Source: Ornithodoros turicata (taxonomy: Eukaryota > Arthropoda > Arachnida > Ixodida > Argasidae). Taken from it: DNA of 64,000 bases. The translations under genes and the position numbers were made by a program. The notes beneath the pieces are model-generated. The model saw nothing but the letters and a program-made list of their open reading frames with translations, was not told the origin of the DNA and did no database searches. Shown piece after piece: positions 23,953-35,104 of this stretch (position 1 is the first letter of the stretch; each line of letters starts with the position of its first letter). Location: positions 231,404,258-231,468,257 of the forward strand of contig NC_088201.1 in assembly GCF_037126465.1 (NCBI RefSeq), read 5' to 3'.

Positions 23953-24373
23953 TGCGTATTAGAGAAAGGTGGGAAAAATCAATCCTCAAACCGACCAATC
24001 ATGCGGGGTCATAGTTGTCTCCCGACCTCAAGCCACCATCTACATATCGGAGAGTTCTGAACAGCGAAGTGCCGCGTGACCCTAGACAGGCGGGTTTTAG
24101 TGCGCATTGCGCAAAACACTCCTTGGGTTTTTAGTATGCGCAGTGACGTCCTATATGTGCGTTCCCAAAGTGTTGGGTATAGCCTGTTCTATAGGACTCT
24201 GCAATATTACGTTTCTGTCAGAACAACAGTTAAGACCCTAGTTAAAGCGAAAGTTAAAAAAAAAAAAAGACACAGAGAGCGTTCGTCTACTGGAAGTAGA
24301 ATGACAGAAGTAAACGTTGAAGTACGTCTATACTAGAAGTAGAACGACAGAAGTAGAGGTTGAAGTACATCTA

Positions 24374-24585
24374 CACTGTTAAAAATGAACTTCACCGCAT
24401 AGCACGCTCCTAGCCAACCATCATCTCGAATGATATCATTATCTGCCCTGATTTGTTGAAAACGGGAGGTGTACGCCTTTTTTGTGACAATTGTGAACAG
24501 CATAAGTGTCACAGAAAAGGCGTACGCCTCCCGTTTTCAACAAATCAGGGCAGATAACGATATCATTCGAGATGATGGTTGGCTA
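24374..24585. mobile_element. MITE-1A, right-truncated
   Basis: Left TIR after TA. The right arm ends at GGTTGGCTAC, the same breakpoint as the 21251 copy. Confidence 0.75.
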
Positions 24586-25787
24586 CTTGCCAGTACTTCT
24601 ACCTAACTTGAAACGCGATGCGTTCATACACATACAATAGTACGAGCAGTCTTCGGAGAGTATTACACCTGTGACCCGCGGGAAGTTTCCTGGTCTCTGC
24701 ACTTCCGCAACCAGATCTGCCACAGAAGTTCGCACGCAATCCCCGACAACAACTCTATCCCGTCTCCTGACAGACACTTCCATCCCCTCCGCTAACCACC
24801 ACAACGTGGACTCGTACAAAAAAAAAAAAAAAAGATTTAAATAAAATAGAAGGAAACCGAGAAACAGAATGAGGTAGCCGCAGCGGCATCAACACCACCA
24901 CACGCATCGCCACCCACGGTACGACGATCGCTGCTTAAGTCGTCACAGAACAACAACCACCGCTCTTCCCCGTGCGTAATGACCACCTTCGGAACCCACC
25001 CATCAAACAACAACAGCCCCCCCCCCTCTCTCTCTTTAAAAAAAAAAAGTAAAAGTAACAAAATAAAAGTAACAAGAACCGCCACTGCCAGACCAATCGA
25101 ACACACACATATGCAAGGGAAGGGAAAAGAAAAAAAAAAGGAACAGGAAAAAAAAAGCTGCACTACCGCGCCCTGCCGAAAAAAAAAAAAAAAAGGGAGG
25201 CCCGCAACTGTTGTTGCAGGACGATCAAGGTGGAGAGAAGGAATGGGAGAGAGGAGATGATAGGTCTAAGATATATATATTTAAAAAAGAAGATACAAGT
25301 GGTTGGAGGATGGGTCGGACCACCGACGCGTACGAGAAAATTGTTTCCGAACTATCGCTGGCGTGTGTGATACTTGCGCACATCGAAGGGACCTCCCGCG
25401 GTGCAGAGAGGAGAACGGCGCGGTAGCTGCTCCACAGCGCCGGCTGCCCGATCTTCAAGATGTTCATCTCTCTCTCATGATTTTTTTTTTTTACGCGTAC
25501 GAGGGAGAGAACGTCGATGTAATAGAGTAACTCTGGAAGCCGTGTTGGGAGATGGGTGTTTTGGAGAGAGAGAGAGAAAAAAAAAGGCATAAATGGGCGA
25601 GAGATATAGGGGTACACGTTAGAAGAGGAAACTTGAAACGGTGTTAATATCCAGCGGCCTTCGACCTAAAAAAAAGGGGGAGGGCGGAATTAGAGGTACA
25701 TATTTTCGCGTTTATGATTGTCGGGGTGTTTTTTTTTTTTTTTCTTGGTATGTTTCAGACGCTGTAACGCACTGCATAGATTTCCTA
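24586..25787 (-). other. GC-rich island with exon-like open frames, unassigned
   Basis: Minus-strand frames at about 24600-24812 (VRRRDRVVVGDCVRTSVADL) and about 25300-25455 (MNILKIGQPALWSSYRAVLL) have protein-like composition and are preceded by long T runs that could serve as polypyrimidine tracts. The plus strand is also open, no family was recognised and no consistent splice chain could be built. Confidence 0.2.
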
Positions 25788-26185
25788 CACTGTAAACTTT
25801 TTCACACCTTTAAAGGTGTGCGCTATGAACATTCAACCTTGTTGCGTAACATTGCATCTCCAGGATGATATTTTACAAAATTTGGAAAGCATTACTAAAC
25901 ATCAAGTGTCAGTGCAAATCTTGCTTTCATTATGTCTTGGATATCGTAGGTACGAGCTAATGCATATATGCATCGCTATCGATAATCGAGCACGCGCAAG
26001 TGTCTACAATACTGTTGAACAATGTTCAGATGTTGCAAGACTGAATTTTTGGAGGGCAGACAACACTCGAGTACAGAAAATTTGTGCGAAACCGAGCTCC
26101 ATTATGATGTTACCAAAATTACACCTAAAAAGGCGTGCGCCACGCACGTTGTTACACCTTTAAAGGTGTGAAAAGATTTAGAGTG
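25788..26185. mobile_element. MITE-4 (ACACCTTTAAAGGTGT family), 398 bp
   Basis: Left CACTGTAAACTTTTTCACACC, right GGTGTGAAAAGATTTAGAGTG, TA on both sides. A longer relative is at 33446-34522. Confidence 0.75.
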
Positions 26186-26299
26186 TACGATGCCATTTGA
26201 GTTGCGGTGCAGGCACGAAGACAGTTCAGCATTGGGACACCTCGAGAGAACTATTGTTATCCGCTTGAAAGGAACACAACGAAAGAACTAAGGTATACC

Positions 26300-26430
26300 A
26301 AGGAGGGAGAGAACAGCTTCTGGGCAAAAAAAAATAAAAAATAAAAATAATATTAATAACACGGAAAAGTGGTTAAAAATAAGGTTAACGTTTCGATCAC
26401 ATGCTCGTCATCGGAACCGAGGAAAAAAAT
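26300..26430 (-). mobile_element. Penelope-like terminal fragment with hammerhead-like core
   Basis: Minus strand contains CCGATGACGAGCATGTGATC followed by GAAACG, resembling the CUGAUGA ... GAAAC core of Penelope-associated hammerhead motifs but with U4 replaced by C. No cleavage site could be assigned. Confidence 0.25.
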
Positions 26431-27233
26431 GAAAAGCGGGAAGGCAAGAATGCTAAACATGCCGACCAATTTTCCCTCTGGTTCCTTCGGTTCTATGGTA
26501 ACTGTATCCGTTGTATGAATGAATGAAATAAAAATGATTGATTGATTGATTGATTGAAACCACTATGTGGCTACACAACACGTGCTAGTGGGTCAGCGTA
26601 TGTGACAGACTACAATTTTTTAAAACCGATTTTGTGTGTCTGTGTGCACTCATGCTGTTCTCCCCCTGTTTGGTACCTTAGTCCTTTCGTTGTGTTCCTT
26701 TCGTTTCGTGTTCCTGGCAGCTCGTCAACTTATCCACTCGAAGACAGCGTTGCTAAGTAACCAGCGCTCTATGTTGTTTGTCTGCTGAACAGCGTTCATG
26801 TTGATCGCTCGTGTATTTGCTTCCACGTTTCCTGCACATATTGTTCATAAGTGACTTCGTGTAGGCTGCATGCGCTCCTATGTATGCGTATTTCGTTCAT
26901 GAACACCGTTTTAGCTACAAGATAATACCTCGAAGGACATGCTGAGTATTAGGACGTGGTGATGTGGCATCTTGCCCACCAGCCGTACTCTCTAAAAATT
27001 GCCCTCGGATTTGCGGCAGATTTCCACGACGAAGTCCTTCACAGTCCTCAAATCACTCCTCGAACTCAAAATCTGTCGGCGGGCCCGGACCATCGTTGGA
27101 CGTATCATCTCAGCGCGCATATGTTTTACGCTCCTAGCGGGAAAGACCGAGCAGACTGTACCGTAAACCGAATTGATGGAATCCACGGTTTAGTTCGACA
27201 CCACAACCTTGGTATCAGCACCAGGGGAGCCTA
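26431..27233. other. Intergenic, no gene recognised
   Basis: Short ATTG microsatellite at about 26537-26557; the rest is unassigned. Confidence 0.35.
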
Positions 27234-27385
27234 CACTCTTAGAAATGAACTTCACCGCATAGCACGCTCCTAGCCAACCACCATCCCGAATGACAACGTT
27301 CTCGCCCCTGATTTGCTGAAAGCCGGAGGAGGAGCCTATTTTGTTCACATTATGCACGGCACAAAATAGGCTCCTCCTCCCGTTG
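27234..27385. mobile_element. MITE-1B, right half missing
   Basis: Left TIR after TA; arm CAACGTTCTCGCCCC; truncated after GGCTCCTCCTCCCGTTGT, close to where the 23810 copy stops. Confidence 0.75.
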
Positions 27386-27404
27386 TACGGGACTACCTCC
27401 GTAG

Positions 27405-27550
27405 CAGAGTTGTACGTAACGCGTTACTAGTGATTGCGTTACTAGTAATCAATTACTTTTCTCAGTAATTTTTTAACGTAATCAATTCATTTTGTGAGCA
27501 AGTAATTTTCCAAGTAATCTGATCACAATTGTCGGTAATCAATTCTCGGT
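27405..27550 (+). repeat. hAT-end GTAACTAGT repeat, truncated
   Basis: CAGAGTTGTACGTAACGCG start, then ATTACTAGTAATC units. It is joined at 27551 to a truncated MITE-6. Confidence 0.4.
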
Positions 27551-27639
27551 AAAAAATAGTCCCGAAAGGGACTATTTTTTTTTGTGGCAATGCATTTAGT
27601 CCCCAAAAGGAGTAAAAGTACTCCTTTTTTCTTAGAGTG
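27551..27639 (-). mobile_element. MITE-6, truncated copy
   Basis: Complement of the first 75 bp of 22385-22905, ending TTAGAGTG before TA. Confidence 0.6.
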
Positions 27640-29139
27640 TAGAGGCTGCTCTCTGTGGTCTCACTGGGATGGCGTACCTCTATGGGCTCACCCCTTCTGT
27701 TCGGAGACACTACCCTATACGGCAGGTATCAGTCGTAGTGGGGTGGAAGTTCCGTATCGGGACCGCACTTGTTTTAAAAATTAGTGAAAGCGTTAGGTAG
27801 GTAAATATTGCGTAGAAGTGCAAGAAGGTCATACATACACTGAATCTATAACTGTAAGAATTATAAAATTCTGTAGACTAGAAGTTTTTTTTTATATGCA
27901 TTTCAACCACCCCATCTGATTCACTTTTAGCGCAGGAGAAAGACGTGAATGCTAAGCCTAACAGACTCGAAACTTACCATCTTGCAAGAGGTAGGGTCGT
28001 TGAATTGGGCTAAATCACCTCACCTTAGTGAGGTTAGTCTATGTTAGGTTCTACAGTTTGGGGGGTAGGGGTCTGGGGGCGGCGCCCCCCCCCCCCTCCC
28101 CAGGCACGCACTAGGCAGTGCGGGCGTCGAGGCTGTGCCTCGAGTTAGATCAGAAGGTCCTCAGAAAATATGGCAGATCGCCTTCAAGAACACGGGCGAT
28201 AAAGTTCAATATTTTTGCGTTTCACGCAATATACGAGGGTCATTCCTGTTTAACTTCGTTACTAATTAGCTCAACTTTCACGAAAAAGCGTTTGATATTT
28301 TGTTTCTATTCTTTTTTTTAAGCCAGTGGTCCCGAAACGTAACTACATCCGTCGCAGCGAATTAGGAGACTTGCAGAATGGAACAGAAGCGCAAAAAAAA
28401 CAGAAAAAAAAACAAAAAAAAAGAAAAAGAAGAAAAAGAGATGGTAGTGAAGACGGAGGCACCAGCGTGGCGTTGAGGCACCGTATACAGAAGATAGTAG
28501 AGTATACAGGAGGTCGTCAGTCGCAATAAATATAACAAAAAGAACGACCACCCCGAAGTTGGCTTCCGCGCTGTGGCTGTATACGCGCGACCATTCAGCT
28601 TGCGGGAGTGCGACGGAGAAGATAGCTATTACGTTGGCCACACTCATTGAGTGCTCACCTGTCGCAGTAGTCCGTGGGAAGTGTCACTTCCTTATACCTT
28701 CCATATACCTCGCAGTATATACCTTCCACGTCTTCGTCGTCGTCGTCGTCGTCACCAGAGAGCCCTTCCATTTTCTCTGTCCCGTTCTGCGGCTCCTCAC
28801 CCTCACCCTTTTTTCCATCAATTTTTTTTTCGTACGACTTCGAGATGATTATTGCCGTCTTATCTTTCCGTGTGTGTAAAACGGTGGGCATGATTGTAGT
28901 GTATATTGACGGGATGCTGTCAGGGCATGGCCTGATTGCGAGTGCTCCACAGAGAAAAGTCATCATCACCCAGAGCTGTGGGTAAATTGTCTACCAGCTC
29001 GATAGCTTCTTCTTTTTTCTTTTCTTTTTCTTCCTTTTTGTAGCTCTTACATTCTCTTGTCCTCTTGGTGACGATAGCCTTTGTAGCCACTTCTTCCGTG
29101 GTGCCAACATAGTAGTAATAATAGTAATAATCTTTAATA
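27640..29139. other. Intergenic, no gene recognised
   Basis: Holds a C/G homopolymer tract (28080-28100) and a CGT microsatellite (28735-28757). Confidence 0.35.
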
Positions 29140-29225
29140 TAAAGTGCCAAATAATAATAATAATAATACCTTTATTAATGTGCCCAAGAACAGCCGAAGC
29201 CTTGGTGTTGGCGCACGCAGACAAT
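29140..29225 (-). mobile_element. LINE 3' end with ATT tail
   Basis: Minus strand: CACCAAGGCTTCGGCTGTTC, TTGGGCACATTAATAAAG, then ATTATTATT. Typical LINE 3' terminus. Confidence 0.45.
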
Positions 29226-29398
29226 ACAGTATTTACAAATACATACACACACACACATATATATACGTACATACATATACAGATTAGGCGAAACATAACA
29301 TAACATATTCAGGAAGAGGAACGTAACAGGAAGATATTCACACTGATACATACAGTACAGACTTAGAGATATACAGTACATAGCACAAAAAGGGAAAA

Positions 29399-29510
29399 AC
29401 TAGGGGAATAATAATAATAATGTTTATTTTACCAAGGGTTTGGCAGGGAGTACAGACAAAATGCTACGACACCGTAGCTTGACGATGCCTGAACCCTCAA
29501 GAACTTCGCA
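29399..29510 (-). mobile_element. LINE 3' end with ATT tail, second family
   Basis: Minus strand: GAGGGTTCAGGCATCGTCAA, GCCAAACCCTTGG, AATAAACATTATTATTATT. Confidence 0.45.
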
Positions 29511-29826
29511 TACAGCAAAAAGAACTTTCTAAGTTGTAACACAGTAACCGTGAAATATCAAAATAAAAAAATAAAAAAATGTGCACACTGATCTGCACGT
29601 AATTTCTCCACTCTAGTCAGACATAAACAAGGGAGAACACTAAGAAATATTAAAACAGACAGTCAATTAATTGTCTACAACACAGTAATATAACACGTAT
29701 TAAGCAACAAGAAACACAATGAAATACATTCTTGCATACCGTATGAAACAGTTTTCTTATGCACAAAACATGCAATGAAATACGGAAACGCACGTCAACG
29801 TACAGTGACCTTATTGGCTTGTGAAA

Positions 29827-29900
29827 ATTCAATTCAATTCAATTTCAATTTTATTAGTAGTATTTGCAATACATAGTACACAGTGGGGGCTCCGTAGCTG
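29827..29900 (-). mobile_element. LINE family A 3' end
   Basis: Minus strand CTACGGAGCCCCCACTGTGT, AATAAAATTGAAATTGAATT aligns with 1270-1383. ATG/ATC microsatellite lies upstream. Confidence 0.55.
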
Positions 29901-30276
29901 ATGTAAGTGATGATGTAATGATGATGTGATGATGATGTGATGATGTAAAGTGATGTAATAGTGACGTTATTTTGTAAATGCGTATTAATGAGAAGTGGTA
30001 GCTTCTGTGATAGCAGCTCTGAACCGTGGTTAGTTCTTGTACGCGCAATATTGTAAAGTTTGTTCCTACCTTCCTACGTAAACAGCGTGTGATCGGCCAG
30101 GTTGTGAGTTGAGCTAACTTGAGAGAAATGTAGTTGTTCAGTTTGATTGACGTAATGTAAATAACTGCCAAACGGTATACTATACAAGTTTGTTAGTTTT
30201 ATCATATTACATTTTCGAAAAAGAAACTGCGTGGAGTGGAAGAAGGGAAACCTAATCTAACTTCACCCAAGCTTAC

Positions 30277-30447
30277 CTATAGCCGAAGTTCGTGTAACTG
30301 GTTCACCGACTAATGTCTGAATAACATGAGCTGGACGGGTTGAAATCCCAGCACGGTGCAATTTCGAAGTTTCACCCCGGTAGTCAACGGACAAAACGTC
30401 CAGTTTTTTATTTGTGTCCAACGTTCCGACCGTGCAGTTTTCCAAAC
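30277..30447 (-). other. Candidate internal coding exon
   Basis: 171-bp open stretch on the minus strand bounded by an AAG after a pyrimidine-rich tract and by AG|GTAAGC, a near-consensus donor. The translation (TLDTNKKLDVLSVDYRGETS ... HVIQTLVGEPVTRTSAIG) has balanced composition. Phase is 1 at both ends. No family recognised and no partner exon found, so it could be a chance frame or retroelement debris. Confidence 0.25.
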
Positions 30448-30512
30448 CTTGCGGGGGGGGGGGGGATATGTTTAATAGAGTGAAAGACAAAAAGGAAAAA
30501 AAATGCCAGCCA

Positions 30513-30761
30513 CACTCTTAAAAATGAACTTCACCGCATAGCACGCTCCTAGCCAACCATTATCTCGAATGATATCGTTATCTGCCCTGATTTGTTGAAA
30601 ACGGGAGGCGTACGCCTTTTCTGTGACACTTATGCTGTTCATAATTGTCACAGAAAAGGCGTACGCCTCCCGTTTTCAACGAATCAGGGCAGATAATGAT
30701 ATCATTCGAGATAATGGTTGGCTAGGAGCGTGCTATGATGTGAAGCTCATTTTTAAGAGTG
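30513..30761. mobile_element. MITE-1A, complete palindromic copy
   Basis: Both TIRs present; flanked by CA on both sides instead of TA. Confidence 0.85.
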
Positions 30762-31388
30762 CAGGCTATTGCCAACTTGCTATTCCGAAAAAGAAACCGA
30801 AAATAAACAAAAAGAAAGAAAGGAAAGGAAAAAAAAATGAAAGAAGAACAGGCACTCAGTGCATGTGCAGTACAGGCACGAAAGAAAGCTCCCAAGAATG
30901 TCCCAGTCAGAGGTCAGACCAAACCTCAGGGTCTAATAACGCGAAAGCTCGTAACCACCAGTTCGCCTTTTTCTCTGGCGTTTTGTGAATACGACCTTCT
31001 CGGTGATAGTTCTTGTTCTGACTCTGGCTTCCGTTACTTCTGACATTACTCCGTTTTCCATCTTGGGTGTTTCAAAGCACCAGAAGTATTACTCCAATGC
31101 TGCATATCCTGCAGATAAATGATGAGGCGGTGTGTCCCTATACGGACTCCATTCTTTAGCCGTTAAATACAACTTCATGTTGCGAGATGCTTTTAAGGAG
31201 TCTATATCAATATGGCCTATTTGGTACATGTCGGTTTTATGTTGCTATATGATAGCGTGTGCTTCCGGTTTTGATCAAGATTATCGGAGTAATCTTGAAA
31301 ACTACGTTTGGGGTTTCTTTCAGTGTGGTTCCGTTAAAACGTCGGTAACGCGGTAACTGCCAGTTACTGCGTGTCCTCTTCACATCTA
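30762..31388. other. Intergenic, no gene recognised
   Basis: The 121-codon frame here starts inside the MITE and has no domain. Confidence 0.35.
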
Positions 31389-31636
31389 CACTCTTAAAAA
31401 TGAACTTCACCTCATAGCACGCTCCTAGCCAACCACAATCTCGAGTGATATCGTTATCTGACCTGATTCGTTGAAAACTGGAGGCGTACGCCTTTTCTGT
31501 GACAATTATGACCAGCATAAGTGTCACAAAAAGGCGTACGCCTCCCGTTTTCAACAAATCAGGGCAGATAACGATATCACTCGAGATTGTGGTTGGCTAG
31601 GAGCGTGCTATGCGGTGAAGTTCATTTTTAAGAGTG
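31389..31636. mobile_element. MITE-1A, complete palindromic copy
   Basis: CACTCTTAAAAATGAACTTC and complement, TA flanks. Both arms share the private change CTCGAGTGATATC/GATATCACTCGAG. Confidence 0.85.
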
Positions 31637-32394
31637 TACTGTGTCTTGTGTTAGAGGCAATAACCTCCTTCGAAGTCGGCATCACTACTACTACCATGAC
31701 CTACCCGAAAGATGGCGCTGGTCGCAGCCTCCCTTAGAACGTCCGAAGCAAACCTTCTCAGCGGATAACGGGCAGACCTTTCTGACACGTCACTTTGCAA
31801 TCCTTTTCCCTACCTGTCTGCTGACCACCTGTATACGGAACAGACATAAGCCGACCTCCTTCAATCGGTCTTTGCTACCACCCACCCCCTTCTGGAGCAC
31901 AATGGACACCTCGCATATGTCCGTTACACAGCTCAGTTCCCTTCATCGGGTACGGCTTCATCCGCTGCTCTGAGCATATCTTCTTACACCACCCATATCT
32001 GCCCCCCCCCCCCCACCCAGCCCCCGTTTCCCTAAAACCCCTTTTTCTTCCCGAGCTGCTCCCTGCGACAGAAGCAACAACAATCACGCGCGTTCAACGT
32101 GGCGTCCCTAAAGACCGTGTAAACATGTCGGACGCACCTTTTTTTGGGGGGGGAGGACTGCTGCCGGCATATGGCCATCGGAGGCTCGGAGGCAAATCTT
32201 TTAATGGGCCTTCCAGCCGGTTGAACGGCGACAAAGACGTTTGCGTTGTGGCCCACCTGCGACGGGAGAGAGCGTTCTTTAACGACGGGATATATCTCTT
32301 AAGGAGGGTTTTAATCCTTGTAGAGTTTCTTTCTGCGCATGTCGTCCTGCTGCTTGGGTCTCCAAGCCTATAGACGGACAGGAATTCGAACGTG
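31637..32394. other. Intergenic, pyrimidine-rich, no gene recognised
   Basis: C-tract at about 32003-32022; frames on both strands without signatures. Confidence 0.3.
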
Positions 32395-32573
32395 AGAGAA
32401 CTGATATGTTCTGAGGCTGGAACAACATAGAAGAGACAATTACGTACAAAGCCTCAAATTGCCTAAGAAATTAACGATGAAAGTCACTGAAAAGGTTAGC
32501 CAGATAGTTAGAACTCGAACCCACATCTTCTGGATTACCGGTCCAGGGCTCTACCAATTGAACTGAGCTAACA
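32395..32573 (-). mobile_element. SINE-3, complete copy
   Basis: Minus strand: tRNA-like head TTAGCTCAGTTCAATTGG (A box), CTGGACCGGTAATCCAG stem-loop, GGGTTCGAG (B box), then CTAACCTTTTCAGTGACTTT and a 3' hairpin GAGGCT ... AGCCTC. It is not a functional tRNA: position 33 is C and the acceptor stem is absent. Confidence 0.7.
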
Positions 32574-32981
32574 CAAAAAATATTTCGTAGGAATGCGAAG
32601 CTGCATTGCACGACGATCATCTGGGAAGTTTTCTATGGCAGCCACTCAGTGACTATCCACAGGGTGCTCCAATTGGCCTGTCCCTGTTTACAAACAAATG
32701 ACGTCACATGGTACAACAGCGCCGCCAACTTGTGTGAGATCCTCGGCCCACAAAGCCGGGGTGGTTCCACTAGAGCACCACAACTAACAACGAGAAAAAT
32801 TTATTCTCTTACATGTTCCAACTGTCTCCGCCGTTTCAGACCGTATATCTGCGTGATGCCTCTACTCAAACGCAGCCACGGAAAGAAAGCTCCGCTTCGT
32901 GCCGCGAGACTTTTACAGAACTTTTACAGGACTTTTACAGGACAGAGGGTTTGCGTTAGGTGGACAGGTGGACGTTATCAC

Positions 32982-34547
32982 CAGTGATGGCCAGTAGTTA
33001 AACTACTAGTTGAACTAACTGATTGTAGTTAAAAAGTAGATATCAACTACTTGCAGAAATGTTGTATGCAACTACTAGTTAAACTACTATTTCGAGTAGT
33101 TAGGTTACTGCAGGCCCCCAACTACTTTCGATTTTGCCGCAAGCTTTACGCCACGACTGTGCTTCCGACTTTTACCTTGAGCTACTTGTTTGATGAGAAC
33201 GGAGGTGCAGAGCAATTCTTCCGTGCATGTATACCAAATCTTCACTTTTATCGCTGCTTGGGATTCACATTTAGGTGTCCAAGAACACTATAGAATGGAA
33301 TCGGTGGTGATGGACAACGTTAAGTAGTTAAGAGACGTAGTTAAAATACACTGCAGTAGTTAAAGAAGTAGTTTTAACTACCTCCCCTGAAAAGTAGTTG
33401 AACTACTAGTTAAACTACTCCATCGCAACGTAGTTAGTTACTCTACACTCTAAACCGTTTTACACCTTAAAGGGTGTAAATGAAAATGTTCATGGCGCAC
33501 ACCTTTTAGGGTGTATTTTAACACCCTCATGGCAAGTGGGGTGTAAAAGTTTAACGCCGAATAAAACTGCTGTGTTCGTGACATTATGCTGGTAACTGTG
33601 TATTCACAATTACCAGCATACTGCATATAATCACATTGAGGTCCATATATGTATGCACATGAAGGTGCTTAAATATTTGTGTAAACATGCACAGCCGACA
33701 TACAGGCAATCATGTATAAAAGTTATAATTTTATTAAACACAATGAAAAATACATGTGGATGTATATAATGACTAGAGCAAACTTGAATGAGCTTGAAGC
33801 TGGGATACCGTTGAACAAATATCCTTAACTTAGAAATTATAGTGCAGAAATATATGAGCTTACAAATCGCTTGCCGAGAAATATGCAGTTCTCTATTCTG
33901 AAGGCAAAAAAAAATACTTATAAGAGTTACATGCGTGCCTTCTTGGCAAATTGGATATGCAGTCAGATCGATATCTTGTACATACCATGGCACTTAATAT
34001 GGCATTTACTGTTGGCTGTGTTGTTGCGAAACAGTCTTCCGAGGAGGACTTACCAGTGTTCGTGAGATTGCAGGCATATATGTTACTAACTCTGCCACTA
34101 TTTTTCTCATACAAACATTAACTACAGTTGAGTATGATGAGCACTATCAAAGTTGTTCTGTCTTGCAATGAGGAGCAACGTGTTTTAAGAAATTTAAGCA
34201 CTATCTCAACAGATCTTCTAAGTCTGCATAAATTACCAGATGGGAGACGTGTTGTAAATGCACGCCATGCACTTTTGTAATGTAACTTCCCGTTCCCCGT
34301 TGTTGTATATATTTACTTTTGTTCATGTGACCGAAAATAAACATACTCCCTTTCTACACTCATGCCGCACACTTATCATCATGCATATTTCACCTGAGGG
34401 TGTACTACACCATTGTTACATCCTCAGGAACTTACAAAACAAAGTTGTAGGGTGTGAAAGGGGTGTGATCTTTGTTAATACACCTATTTTACACCTTTTA
34501 AGGTGTGAAATGATTTAGAGTGTAGAAGTAGTTAGTGGCCATCACTG
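32982..34547. mobile_element. hAT MITE (GTAGTTAACTACT family) with 8-bp duplication
   Basis: CAGTGATGGCCA at the left and TGGCCATCACTG at the right, flanked by GTTATCAC at 32974-32981 and 34548-34555. Ends consist of iterated TAGTTAAACTACTAG. A 1077-bp MITE-4 is nested inside, so the hAT itself is about 490 bp. Confidence 0.9.
33446..34522. mobile_element. MITE-4 long form, nested in hAT element
   Basis: CACTCTAAACCGTTTTACACC at the left, AAGGTGTGAAATGATTTAGAGTG-type right end, TA on both sides. Interior about 1 kb without a transposase. Confidence 0.75.
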
Positions 34548-34671
34548 GTTATCACACCGTGGCGGCGATATCGCATGCCATGCTTGACGGTTATCGCAAA
34601 ACAGCTCATATCGCCACACTTGGTAGACTGGAACTACCATAGCAAAAGATCAATACGTATAAGAAAGCTAG

Positions 34672-34770
34672 CCAGCAGCATGGCCGAACGGGTTAAGGCA
34701 TTCCGCCCGTTGGTGGCAGCCAAGGTATCGCTGAAGACTTGGAGGTGGTGGGTTCGAACCCTACCTTTAT
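34672..34770 (+). mobile_element. tRNA-Ser-like SINE head
   Basis: CATGGCCGAACGGGTTAAGG resembles a tRNA-Ser A box and GGTGGGTTCGAACCC a B box, with a long variable arm. No acceptor stem; body differs from SINE-1. Not a functional tRNA. Confidence 0.5.
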
Positions 34771-34904
34771 GTTTGTGTTTCGCTATGTCTACCAACGCCA
34801 TGAGGTCGTCACGGTGACGTTTGTTATGTGCAGAGGTCTACTGACACGTGGAAAGATTAAAATAAAAGTTAAAAAGACGAATCCATCTACGTGAGCGAAT
34901 AAGC

Positions 34905-35020
34905 CAGCTCAAATTTCCGGATTTTAATTTTCCGGATAATAATCCGGATCCGGAAATTTCCGGATCATAGCGACTCAAAATTTCCGGAAATTTTTGGCTT
35001 CGGAAATTTGGAAAATTGAA
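34905..35020. repeat. TTTCCGGA iterated repeat
   Basis: Degenerate AAATTTCCGGA/TCCGGAAATTT units, related to the ends of the TAGAGATGC hAT family. It lies just downstream of the MATH gene 1 stop. Confidence 0.45.
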
Positions 35021-35061
35021 AGGCTGCGCGCGATGTCATATGCATGAAACTTCGGCGCTCC

Positions 35062-35067
35062 TTTAAT
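35062..35067 (-). promoter_or_regulatory. ATTAAA polyadenylation signal, MATH gene 1
   Basis: Minus-strand ATTAAA lies about 38 bp past the stop. The surrounding GCTCCTTTAATA block is conserved after the stop of member 2, which supports it as a shared 3' processing signal. Confidence 0.45.
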
Positions 35068-35104
35068 AAATGCCACATATATCGCCATACAGTGAAAATA
35101 CAGG

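Noticed and set aside
32487..32573. Possible tRNA-Thr gene (minus)
   Set aside because: Loop position 33 is C, acceptor stem lacking, and the same sequence recurs as SINE-3.
34672..34770. Possible tRNA-Ser gene
   Set aside because: No acceptor stem pairing and continues into SINE-like sequence.
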